64,000 bases of DNA. It comes from Tubiluchus corallicola (Eukaryota; Priapulida; Priapulimorpha; Priapulimorphida; Tubiluchidae). Where the stretch lies: the NCBI GenBank assembly GCA_030141605.1, contig JAQGDQ010000235.1:186001-250000 (forward strand). Reading direction: 5' to 3'. The number at the start of each line of letters is the position of its first letter. Positions within the stretch are counted from its first letter, which is position 1. Of the stretch, positions 26,607-35,796 are shown piece after piece. Position numbers and translations under genes: made by a program. The notes below the pieces were generated by a model. The model was not told where the DNA came from. It did no database searches and saw nothing but the letters and a program-made list of their open reading frames with translations.

Positions 26607-26630
26607 TCTGTATATTAATATTACTGTTCC
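26607..26630 (+). mobile_element. Helitron 5' end fragment (copy A2)
   Basis: Directly after the CTAG of copy A comes TCTGTATATTAATATTAC, the Helitron 5' terminus again. It is lost after about 20 bases in the TTA microsatellite. Confidence 0.7.
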
Positions 26631-26696
<66 letters not shown>

Positions 26697-26697
26697 G
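26631..26697. repeat. (TTA)n microsatellite
   Basis: About 22 TTA units immediately after the A2 Helitron start and some 80 bp before exon K5. Poly-isoleucine and poly-leucine frames through it are artefacts. Confidence 0.97.
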
Positions 26698-26779
26698 TTT
26701 ATGCCAAAAAGTGCAGTGTTGTGTGTATTTGTATTTGTTTGTATTGTAAAAAGTTCATACATTTTCCTTTATGTTTCAG

Positions 26780-26977
26780 AGATATTTCCTCGGCCAGTTC
26801 CTTGGACACCTGTATGTGAATGTCCATTGATTCTTCAACCAGTGTGTGGTTCTGATGGGAAGTGGTATGACAATGAGTGTTACATGAAATGTTCGGCTCA
26901 GGTAATTCCGGGCTTGAAAAAGACGAGCAACATCCATTGCACCTCGTTCCACTCTCATTCTGCCAGTTTGAAAACAG
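26780..26977 (+). CDS. Exon K5: non-classical Kazal domain with C-terminal extension
   Basis: Acceptor ATGTTTCAG, donor G|GTGATT, 198 bp. The core reads TPVCECPLILQPVCGSDGKW, then CYMKC and a final IHC. Spacing is C-x1-C-x7-C-x10-C-x3-C, with GSDGKWYDNEC intact. The predicted P1 is leucine. After C6 there are about 15 extra residues (TSFHSHSASLKT), rich in Ser and His, before a weak donor. A stronger-looking donor CAG|GTAATT at 26902 lies inside the domain, but using it would break the frame and delete C6. If the weak donor is not used, the frame runs on to a stop at about 27043, which would end a shorter isoform. Confidence 0.9.
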
Positions 26978-27127
26978 GTGATTCTGGCTTTTTCTATTTG
27001 CTTATTCTCATTCAGAGAGCAAGAGTACAAGAAAACTATCTGTGAACAAGATGGTCAGTTTTGATAACTGTAATCTGAGAAAACAAGGAGAAGGGAGAGA
27101 AAAGCAGAGGATAGTGCAGAGAAGAGC

Positions 27128-27177
27128 GAGAGAGAGAGAGAGAGAGAGAGTGTGTGTGTGTGTGTGAGTGTGAGAGA

Positions 27178-27271
<94 letters not shown>

Positions 27272-27287
27272 GAGAGAGAGAGAGAGC
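27128..27287. repeat. (AG)n/(GT)n compound microsatellite
   Basis: An AG run, a short GT run and a longer AG run, about 160 bp in all, in the intron after K5. Arg/Glu and Ser/Leu frames are artefacts. Confidence 0.97.
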
Positions 27288-27719
27288 TGTCACACATACC
27301 AACAGTTGATCTCAAACATTTTTGTTATTGCATCCCTTTCCCCAGAAAGCATGCCCATTTTAAAATCAGTAATATCACTTGCTTATTAAATGTATTCATC
27401 ACTCAATGCATGCATGTCTCATCTCTGATTGACACTGCTGTTTTGTAATGATTCCAACATATGAATAAAAATGCTGTATAATGTAATAAAAAAGGATGTC
27501 TAACACTGTTGTTTCTTTTTTCGCTGCTTTTGTATCTGTATAATTAATTTCAGTGGTATAGGGTATATATGCTTGTGTGCGTGCGTGTGTGGATATACAG
27601 TGGCCGCCGCTTATTGTGGACACCTCGGGCCAGCAGTGTATTAAGCGAAGTGACCCATGAAGACCCTTCCCCTTCATTAAAAAATGCAAAAAACTGTCTG
27701 TATCAACTCGTCTCCTGTT

Positions 27720-28268
27720 TTATTGAAAAAAAGAAGTCAGACGAGTTTGTTTGGCAGGAAACTTTTCTCTCAACCTTGAACGGAAGGAAGTTATCACAGT
27801 TTCGAAGCACTCAATGTTGAGACCGTTCTGCCTGTGGCCTCGCTCCAGCACTTCAAGGGCGGCCCTCATTTCTTTCGACGAGACAACAGGCTCCGCTTCT
27901 TCCTCATCGTCGTCTTCTTCGGAATCTTCAACTTCGGTTTTTGCTGCAGCAACGCGTTGCACCAGGTCATGCGTCAACTCTTCACTCGTCCTCTCTTCAG
28001 CAATTTCTGCGTCATCGTCGACTGCCACCCAAGCAATGAAGTCCTCGGCGTCGCTTTCAGGGACCTCATCCGGGACGGGAATTGCAGTTGCAACTTCGTC
28101 GACCTCCTCGTCGACATTTCCAAAGCCTCCCTTCCTCCAGCAGTTCACAATGGTCTCCGGCTTGACCGTCTTCCACGTGGCAGAGAGCATTTCCATGGCT
28201 TGCAACACGTTCAACTTCTTCACGCCTTCGTGTGCAGAAGAATTTTCATGCATCCTCAGCAGCTTCAT
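27720..28268 (-). pseudogene. Transposase C-terminal part
   Basis: Minus-strand frame of 182 codons. It contains KLNVLQAMEMLSATWKTVKP followed by ETIVNCWRKGGF, the conserved block after the DDE domain in pogo/Tigger proteins. A long acidic tail (EDDDEEEAEPV) follows, ending in TRLTSFFQ. The DDE/D catalytic region that should lie between the DNA-binding domain and this block is absent. The antisense 266-codon frame over the same region is a shadow produced by the GC-rich coding sequence. Confidence 0.85.
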
Positions 28269-28434
28269 GACGAAGTTCGGCTTCGTTCTTGATCATCAAC
28301 TGCAGAGCGCTCTTTTTCGTTTCAAGGGTTTCTGCCGCATCCCGCAAGCTGACCCTAGGGTTCTCCTTCAAATCGTAGAACTTGATCAACAGTGCCACTT
28401 TCTCAGCCACAGAACGGTCCTTTCGCTTACCCAT
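28246..28434 (-). pseudogene. Transposase N-terminal part (CENP-B/psq-type helix-turn-helix)
   Basis: Minus-strand frame starting MGKRKDRSVAEKVALLIKFY, then LKENPRVSLRDAAETLETKK and a short tail ending at a stop near 28246. This is the psq/CENP-B-like DNA-binding helix-turn-helix that opens pogo/Tigger transposases. An in-frame upstream Met adds a leucine-rich leader I regard as untranslated. The frame stops where it overlaps the C-terminal frame, so the DNA-binding domain is severed from the rest by the internal deletion and a frame change. Confidence 0.85.
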
Positions 28435-28833
28435 CTCAGAGAGAAGAAGAAGAAGAATAAGAAGAAGAGCACGTGCGGAGACGAGGTTATGCAAAAGTTA
28501 AGTGGAGCTAGGCTACGGAGAGGTGATCAAAACGGCACTTCGCAAACCTAGCCTTGTTCACTGCAATGCAAAACACACCAATCACAAGCACAAAACAATG
28601 CGAGTCTAATCGAGTTCACTGCCAAGACAAAGCAGGACAGCCTTCAATCACGCGCGCAGGCCGTGGTTGGCACTCCTGGTTCACGTGCCAAGAATGTTCG
28701 CTGTCCATATTAAGCGGCGGTTGTCCATATTAACCGGCGGATTTTATTAGGGGAAAATTCCGTCCCTCGCGAGTTGTCCACAATAACCGGCTGTCCACAA
28801 TAACCGTGTCCATAATAAGCGGCGGCCACTGTA

Positions 28834-30600
28834 TATATATATATATCTGGAATGGGTATAACCCAGAAACATGTTATTATGTATTTTTTCAATATTTTTT
28901 CAAACTGCCTTATTGTCCTTTCTTAATCAGGCCAAATTTACACCAAAATTTGAATGTATGCGAATGAATACAATGTAGTGTCACCAGACTTGCCATTGTC
29001 ACTGAGAAGGCAGGCAAAGCGAAACACCTAGCTGAGGCTCATGAAACTCAAAAAATGTAATAACAGACCCTGCGCTTTTGTAAGTCTAACCAAGCAGCTA
29101 AATTATTTATAAAACTTAATTCTTATAATATATTTGATTTTACACATGCAGTTAGCGAAAATATGTATGTAGGCCTATTTGATAGTAATATTGGAATTTT
29201 ACCATCGGATATTGTACGATTAGTATAATACAAGAATACATTTATTATGAGCTGTGAGGTTTTCATGTTTAATTCTGATTAAAAAATTAATTTGCACCTT
29301 CATGCATATTTTTACCAATCATAAATTGTAAAACTGATGCACAGTCGTACAATATGGAAGTGTGCCGACTATATAGCAATATAGCATTAGGCTGTATGCT
29401 TAAAAAATAGATATATTACGAATGTGCCATCAGTAGACCGTATATCTGCAGATTATGATACAAATTATAATCGTACTTTAATGCCTTTCTGTTTTGTGTG
29501 TTTGATTTTCTCCTTCGCTCTGTTTCTCTCTCTGCCCTGTCATTCTGCAGTAAGTACGAGGGCTCTGTTTTTCTTTCACTTTTCCCTGCCTCCCTCTCGC
29601 TCTCTTGCTTACCATAGTATACTGATAAGCAATGACTAATTCTACAGAAGAGTTAGCTAGGTCAGTGGCCCTACAAAATCCGGTATATTTTTTGAAAGGA
29701 ATTAACTAACCTGTAAATAGTTGCACAGTACAGAGCTGTATAGGAAGCACATTCTAGAGTGAATGATTATAAAATTCAACAAGCCTATCTTCAACTAGTA
29801 TGCCAGTTAAAAATTTTCCCATATATACACTACCGGCTTACAGAAGTGGCAGTGCTCACTACAGCTGTACTCACCTAAACGTTACTCATAGCTTCTAACA
29901 AAATTAACCTTCTAACAAATATGCATTTGATAAACTAGTCTTATGTTCCAATTTAGCAAATGTACGTGCATTTGTCTGAAAATTATTTTTTCTATATATA
30001 GGCGTGGACTGTGGCATTTTTATGTCTAAAAAACTGGTTAAAAATTATTAATTAATTTAAAAATTGGAAAAAACATAACATAACAACCAAAACACTTGTG
30101 TAACTGTGCACTCACTTTATTACTTTTTTAACATCGAAGTTGAGGTTTTTCTGTTTTCAATACACCAGCTTAAATTGTAATTCGAAGCATCTGTTTATTA
30201 AACTGTAATTAAAACAAACTAGTTGTTTGTTGAACTTGTTTATTATACATTTTAATAAATATGACGACAGCAACAAGGCTGTAGCACTTAAATTTTTACG
30301 CCAATATCTGTAGCGCTAGCCTATCACTACGTTTGCACTGTGCCTATATAACCAAACAGGAACAACTGCATGATGATCACAGTGAGTACTTAACAAATGA
30401 AGTTAAACAATGCTTAAAAGTGCAGCATACTGTTGAATGACCACTAGAAAAATCTATTGAAGAAAGACATATACTCATACACATGGCCCAACAATCCACA
30501 TACCATTCCCAACATACTCTGATGATTCAGTGCCTTACCTGAAAGAACTATTATCGTTAATAATATTAAGTTAATAATATTATCCTTAATAATATCTGAA
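28834..30600. other. Intron sequence, nothing recognised
   Basis: AT-rich, with a short TA run just after the pogo element. No exon, RNA gene or mobile-element protein was seen. Confidence 0.45.
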
Positions 30601-30604
30601 TTGT

Positions 30605-30760
30605 GTGCACATATTTCGATACAGACATTTGGATATAGGATGCTTCACTGTCAAATTTATGGACACATAGGTCATTTGAACACAGATTGTTTGGACAAAC
30701 TGGTAATTTTAACAAAGATTCCTTTGGACACATAGGTCTTGTGTTTAAAACCCATGTTCA
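30605..30760 (+). repeat. TTTGGACACATAGG-type array (third copy)
   Basis: About eight imperfect units such as TTTGGACACATAGGTC and CATTTGGATA, the same family as the arrays at 17560-17790 and 21376-21606. Confidence 0.7.
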
Positions 30761-32203
30761 AAACCCTTGTAACCTACTTGGAAGGCCTTGGTTTTGACTA
30801 GTGGTTTGCTGCTTCAGTTCTAAAAGTACAACGTGGTACATAATAGTTTGAAAAGGGGTGCAAAAGCAACAAATAATAGTACAATAATAATAACAATCGT
30901 CAAAGTGTTGCTGAAGAAGTACTGAATCTATTTTGCCAGTTCACATGGCAATTGTGTAAACATAAATGATACATACTTTCATTAGTTCAATAACAGATTT
31001 TATGTGCTGTCACGCCTGCTGTAAAACAGAGGTAATGTTATTCAGAGCATGAACTGCCACTAAAGGCAAAGAGCGGTATTTCAAAACTTCAAGATTTAGG
31101 CTTATAAATATTAAATGAAGTTCTAAGTACTGAAGCAACAGTGTGGCTCAGTCTGTCTTGCAGTCCTATCATCATTAACATTACCATTAAAATTTTACTT
31201 TATGGTCTATCACCATATAAACAATCATCATTAGTTTTTCAAAAGTTTAACTGCAAAAACATTCAAGATTTGCTGTAATTTGACAAACGTTGACTTTAGT
31301 TGTTTCAAGCAGTTCTGAACGAAAGAAAAGTACATGCCCACTTCATGAAAATGGTGATATGGCATGATACAGCCTGTAGCCATACCGTTTTTCTTCGGTA
31401 CCACTTTTCTTCGTGATACAATAGTTACACTGTAAATATTAGTTTCTTTATATAGTGCTGTGTGTCGCATAAGCTACCAATTAATAGTTTGTCTGCTTTA
31501 TTTTGTTTATTGTTACAAAAAACTTTAGTATTTTGATGTGTAGTAGGTCAGTTAGCAAGAGTTTAAATCTTAGTGTGTTATGAATTTCTTAGAGTGTTGT
31601 ATTATGATAACCTACCAGCCAGTATTTTTTCTATAGAGTGTTGTGAACGCGATAACCTACTAACTGTAATTTTTCTTAGTTTAAGTTAGTTGTGTTTTAT
31701 TGACTTGTCGAACATAGCAAAAATTTTTAGTCTTTGTGATATGCAGTAGGTCCAATTCATAAGAGTTGCTGAACTGCGATACGGCGATCCGTATTTTCAC
31801 ATTAATATCGTTAGCCACTTCGCTGTATGGATCGATCCATATTTTCTAGTAAATGCTTTCGAGACGCAGATCCGTATTTTTAGTTGCTGCAGTTGGGATC
31901 GGATCCGTACTTTTAGTCACTACCTTCTATTTATTATGTCTGACAAGAGGCAAAGAATAAAAATCAGCGCCTAAACACTAAAAAGTATCAGCAAAATTAA
32001 GCAGAAAACGAAAAATTTTACAATTCACTTTTGAATTCCGAATGGTAATCTTGTATAACTTAATTAAGTCCAAGAAATCTGTCACCAGACAATTAATTCC
32101 TTTCACTTATGAAATCGTGTTATTTTGAAGTGAAGAAACCTGGCAAATATTTTACGTTGCACTCACTGAGTGATTGACCGTGCAGCAATGGGCGTGTTCT
32201 CAA
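30761..32203. other. Intron sequence with a small GATCCGTATTTT repeat
   Basis: No gene. At about 31785-31920 four imperfect units recur at 35-50 bp spacing, each carrying GATCCGTATTTT or a close variant (GATCCATATTTT, GATCCGTACTTTT). The remainder holds nothing recognised. Confidence 0.5.
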
Positions 32204-32254
32204 TACACCGTTTACATTGCATAATACACTTATTGTAAACGGTGCGGTGACGAA

Positions 32255-32608
32255 AACAGACTTCCCCGAAGGATCCTCTTCAGTGAGCTGAGCACTGGAA
32301 AACGCCCCCTGGGCCGCCCTAGGTGCCGCTACAAGGACCAACTAAAAGAAACCCTGCAATCAGCAAGGATCAATCCAGAAACCTGGGAACAGACAGCGCG
32401 GCAGCGAACAAAGTGGAGAAGAGTCATCCAGGAAGGGACTGAGCATTTGGAAACAACCAGACGAGTAACAACTGAAGCCAAACGTCAACGAAGGAAAGAG
32501 AAGGCCCGTCAACCTCAGGTAACTCCCACCATCCAATGTGACAAATGCACCAGAATGTTTCGAGCAATGATCGGGCTGTTAAGCCACCAACGTGCCCACC
32601 ACAGCTAG
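32255..32608 (+). mobile_element. 5'-truncated LINE: C-terminal end of ORF2 with zinc finger
   Basis: An uninterrupted frame of 117 codons ending in TAG at 32606-32608. It contains RLPRRILFSELSTGKRPLGR then RCRYKDQLKETL, TWEQTARQRTKWRR and a C2H2 finger, CDKCTRMFRAMIGLLSHQRA followed by HH. This is the typical C-terminal tail of a large group of invertebrate LINE ORF2 proteins. Everything upstream (endonuclease, RT) is missing. The intact frame and higher GC suggest a young 5'-truncated insertion. It lies between inverted copies of an AAACGGTG-containing motif (see findings). Confidence 0.85.
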
Positions 32609-32936
32609 TAACTTTGACCGAAAGGACAATACTCGGAAACGAGTGAAAGCCGCCGCCGACGACGAAACGGTGCACTGTACGGTATAAACGGTGTGTTAGT
32701 CAAGTTGGACTTGTTGTTACTGAGGCAGAAACGTACGTGCATTCTTCGTGAGGCTCTTGAGCATTAGGCAGTATATCTAACGCAAAGTAACTTTTCACTG
32801 GAAATAAAACAATGTAGAAAAACGCTGCATAAGCAGTCATTTGTAACTGGTGATATCTGGAACTGAAGTCTGCAACTGAAATTTGAAAAAAATGTATCCA
32901 ATACATCTATATACAAAATTTTTTGAGCGACTGAGC

Positions 32937-33887
32937 TTATCGTGTCTAATTCTTTACAATCCTGGTCACGTGTACCAGTTATCGTGTTTATCTTCAATAA
33001 AACTATAATTGTACTTGTTATCATCTCTTATATTAATATTCTTGGTATATATATTTATTTATATATATATATAAGATTCGAGGCTACAGCCCGGACGAGG
33101 GCACCATTAGCGGCGATCTATATATCAAACGAAAGGTCTCGATCTAGTGTCGTGCCATTGATGGTTTATTTTTCGAATTGGGCCCACCGCGAGGAAGGGG
33201 AGGCGAAAAACCTCCAAAAATGGCCCTTCGGCCGTTTTTTGCAAAACTTATACCTCTTATTTCTGAAGAACGGGAACGGGCCGAAGGTGGTGCTGGGTAT
33301 GGATAGGTAGCTCGTTCAGCGGTGGGTGTAGTAGGCATATTTAGAATTCGCGAAAGGGCCACGGCGCCCCGCAACGGGTGTTTTCCCGGACCCAACTCGC
33401 GGTTTTTTCGAAATTTTGGCCAAACAACCTGTGGGAAAAACGTTCTAGCGTCGCCTGGTGGGACTCTAGGAAGGAGATATGGGGCTCTTTACAAAGAGGA
33501 AGAACGGGGCTACACGATGATGTGGGCTATATGTTAGGGCAGGTCCACCGAGAGGAGTATTGGCGAGTTAATTAGGAGTTCTATTTTCGGCAATTTTCAC
33601 TTAGAAAACTGCTGACGCAAAGGCATTGTTGTGACGTCATCCATTGTACTCTACTCTGCTTATAACTTTAATTCAGCAAAAAGCTACAGGCTTTGCGTTA
33701 GTTAAACAAACAGTAGGCATGATGTTACGGGCTTTGTGTTATAAATGAGGACTAGGTAGGATGTTCGTGTATTATTGATTACACGTGGTTTTTTACGCAA
33801 AATCTTTTGCGGGGCCTTTGCTAGTATATAATTAATCTCTCTGATTAATATTGATTCTTATCTCTCTCGTGATCGTATAACACGTGT
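32937..33887 (-). mobile_element. Truncated 3' LTR of a gag-protease retrotransposon, split by a Helitron
   Basis: 32937-33023 and 33825-33887 together match 35797-35946 almost base for base (TAATTCTTTACAATCCTGG ... GATCGTATAACACGTG). They are one LTR segment interrupted by the 801 bp Helitron B. Similarity to the other LTR stops after CACGTG at 33887, where internal sequence begins. The LTR therefore keeps only its downstream part in minus-strand sense, and a deletion has joined the protease region to the middle of the 3' LTR. Confidence 0.85.
33024..33824 (+). mobile_element. Non-autonomous Helitron, copy B (801 bp), with empty site in the same window
   Basis: It starts TCTCTTATATTAATATTC and ends ...GGGGCCTTTGCTAG. 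The 3' hairpin CGCAAAA-TC-TTTTGCG lies at 33796-33811, 9 bases before CTAG. It is inserted between A (33023) and T (33825). The paired LTR at 35870-35894 carries the uninterrupted target TTATCA|TATATAATTAA. There is no target duplication and insertion is at A|T, exactly as Helitrons do. No Rep/helicase coding capacity. It shares GC-rich internal blocks with copies A and C. Confidence 0.95.
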
Positions 33888-33924
33888 TTCCGCTTTCATG
33901 GAGAGCGTCTATTCCTAGAATAGC

Positions 33925-34299
33925 CTAATGTTGCATTTTCACAATTTGGTACCTAATACGTATTTTGCTATCGCCAAATTTTGTTTCAATAACTTTTGCG
34001 CCGAGAACAGGCATAGCCATGCCTGAAGTGTCTTTTAAAGTTAGATTACTAACATCATAAGGTCCCATCCCTAATCTCTTATATAATCCTAATGAGATGC
34101 ATGACGTGGTTGCACCGGTATCTATCAGCAACCTCGCCGGCCATCCATTTAACTCCACAAAACAGGTGGGTTGGGTAATTTTCGGTTCTTGCCAACCCGT
34201 GGAGCTGTGCGTTCGAAACGCACTCACGGTATCCCTTTTATCCTTTCCTTCACTAGCTATTTTTAACTTTTTCCGGCACCCTTTAAGCGCAATCCGCAT
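33925..34299 (-). pseudogene. Retrotransposon aspartic protease
   Basis: Open minus-strand frame of 124 codons with the active-site motif LLIDTGATTSCIS around residues 58-70 and a downstream hydrophobic stretch (GMAMPVLGAKVIETKFGD) as in retropepsins. It would cleave the gag polyprotein as a homodimer. The frame ends at a stop near 33925, about 40 bases before the join to the LTR. No RT follows. Confidence 0.85.
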
Positions 34300-34482
34300 T
34301 TTTCTATTATCATTTCTGCATTTACAACATTTACATATACCAATTTCATTTACAACTCTATTTACATCGCCGCTCGTCTCCGTTACGGCTCCTTACGGGG
34401 GAGACGGCCCGTTGGGAGCCTACCAGTTTTCCTGCGGCCTTCCACGGCCTACTCTTCCTTGCAAAACAGTGCCCCTGTATCG

Positions 34483-34524
34483 ACACTCCCTAGCAAAGTG
34501 TCCCGGCCTCCGGCATTTAAAACA
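34483..34524 (-). other. CCHC zinc knuckle coding segment
   Basis: The minus strand reads CFKCRRPGHFAREC: C-x2-C-x4-H-x4-C, the nucleocapsid zinc knuckle. It lies in a different frame from the flanking 34517-34816 segment, so a frameshift separates it from the upstream gag region. Confidence 0.9.
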
Positions 34525-34839
34525 TATCCGCCTGTGTGGGCCTTATTGGGCTCTGGGTCCACCTTCCCAACCCTTGACGGCCTAATCCGGCGTGCTGAGG
34601 CCGCTGCCTAGGTGCCGATCCTCTGAGGGGAGGATTCCTACCTACCGGATGCTGTTGACCCTGGTGGTTCTTGGGAACCTTTTTCCTATTCTCAGGGCGA
34701 CCTTCTTCCGGTCTTTTAGCATCTCGGGGCACCATCAGCTGACATACAGGGCTTTCCTCTTCATTATTCGAGTCAGTAGCTATACAATCAACTTCCATAG
34801 GCGTATCCATTCTCATCTGGTGAGCGACATGTCGGCTCT

Positions 34840-35480
34840 TTAACCTGTAATATTATGGTTACTCTCATCGTCCCGACATCTCGCATACGCCACCTCTAGG
34901 GTCAGGGGGTTGTGCTTAATCAATTTTGCTCTTAATTGATCATTTCTAAGTGATTCTATTAATACATCAGTTAGAAACTGTTGCGCAAGGCACTGGTCAA
35001 TTTCCGAAGGTCGATACGCCAATCTGGCATGGTACCAAATACGGTCAACTAGCTGTCGCAAAGATTCATGTTTCTTTTGCCTGAGATTTTTAATTCAATC
35101 ATATGTTTCGTTAATTCAGCTAAATCTTTCACTACAATCGGATTCCTGACCCGAAAATTTTGGTAGATCCGCCAATGCGCTACATAATTCCCATTGGTCT
35201 GTAATACTACTTAACTGGGATGAGAGCCAGGTCGCTCTCTCTACCATCGTGGGTACCGCCCCACCTATTTGAGCAGAGGTGTAAACCTCTGTGCTAGTCG
35301 TTTCTTCGGGGAGTTGGCTACCTTCAGCCTTCTGTTCCTCGTCTCTTATATGTCGTAAAATTACCGCATGTAAAGCTTGAACCTCCGAGCTCTGTTGCTC
35401 TAACCATCCGTCCGGCAGACTCGCGGACCGGATCCAGCTCTCAATTTGAGCTTCGCTAATTAATCTCTGAGGGTCCGACG
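34840..35480 (-). pseudogene. gag remnant of the LTR element
   Basis: The minus-strand reading starts near 35480 (RLISEAQIESWIRSASLPDG), passes an acidic helical stretch, and has a frame break near 35090-35100. It continues as HESLRQLVDRIWYHARLAYR, then CLAQQFLTDVLIESL and DDESNHNITG. The order of hydrophobic helices with a Q-F-x-x-x-L pattern is that of retrotransposon capsid domains. Breaks in frame mean no full protein is made. Confidence 0.7.
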
Positions 35481-35782
35481 TAATTTACAGAATTTATCGC
35501 AACACAACAATTTCTAAAATAATATTTCAGGCTGTTAACACCTCTGACAATAAAAACCACCTACCAATTTGGTTTGGGGTCTCCAATTTCTTCTAGAACC
35601 GCCTCAGTAATTGTCCTCCAATAAACTTCCAACTGTGTCCCAGCTTTTCTCCGATTGTAACTTTTACTTTTCAATTGTGACACACCTGAGAGTAATGCAA
35701 GTAGTTCACAGTTTATAACTTATCGATTAAAGTTCACAAACAATATTAATTACAATAGTTAGTTAAGCAAACAAAATCCTGC

Positions 35783-35795
35783 AGTCACGGCACCA
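35783..35795 (-). promoter_or_regulatory. Primer-binding site complementary to tRNA-His
   Basis: On the minus strand, directly after the 5' LTR end, the sequence is TGGTGCCGTGACT. Its complement AGTCACGGCACCA is the 3' end of eukaryotic tRNA-His(GTG) including CCA, over all 13 bases. This fixes the element's orientation and marks the LTR edge at about 35797. The tRNA identity rests on my memory of the conserved tRNA-His acceptor end. Confidence 0.75.
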
Positions 35796-35796
35796 G

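Larger units (their letters stand above)
27596..28833 (-). mobile_element. pogo/Tigger-type DNA transposon, internally deleted (1,234 bp)
   Basis: The element is 27598-28831. The 26 bp terminal inverted repeats begin CAGTGGCCGCCGCTTATT and differ at one base between the two ends. Both ends are flanked by TA (27596-27597 and 28832-28833), the target site of Tc1/mariner/pogo elements. Subterminal repeats of TGTCCATATTAA(G/C)CGGCGG type cluster at 28704-28815, likely transposase binding sites. The interior is GC-rich against AT-rich flanks, which suggests a young insertion. It encodes the N- and C-terminal ends of a transposase on the minus strand, but the catalytic core is missing. Confidence 0.95.
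33888..35796 (-). mobile_element. Internal region of LTR retrotransposon: gag, zinc knuckle, protease only
   Basis: Minus-strand element with its primer site at the high-coordinate end. Order on the minus strand: gag (about 35480-34840), zinc knuckle (34524-34483), aspartic protease (34299-33925), then an abrupt join to the 3' LTR. Reverse transcriptase, RNase H and integrase are absent, so it is a deletion derivative that could not retrotranspose alone. The protein order fits Ty3/Gypsy or a related LTR group. Confidence 0.85.

Noticed and set aside
26557-26762. Poly-isoleucine and poly-leucine frames before K5
   Set aside because: Created by the TTA microsatellite; the real exon starts at the acceptor AG at 26778-26779.
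26896-26908. Strong consensus donor CAG|GTAATT inside K5
   Set aside because: Its use would remove the sixth cysteine and give an exon of 122 bp, breaking the phase-1/multiple-of-three rule seen in all other exons. The residues after it match other Kazal exons.
27036-27315. Ser/Leu-rich and Arg/Glu-rich frames
   Set aside because: Artefacts of the AG/GT microsatellite.
27751-28551. 266-codon plus-strand frame, the longest in the window
   Set aside because: It lies antisense to recognisable pogo/Tigger transposase segments and shows no domain of its own; a shadow of GC-rich coding DNA.
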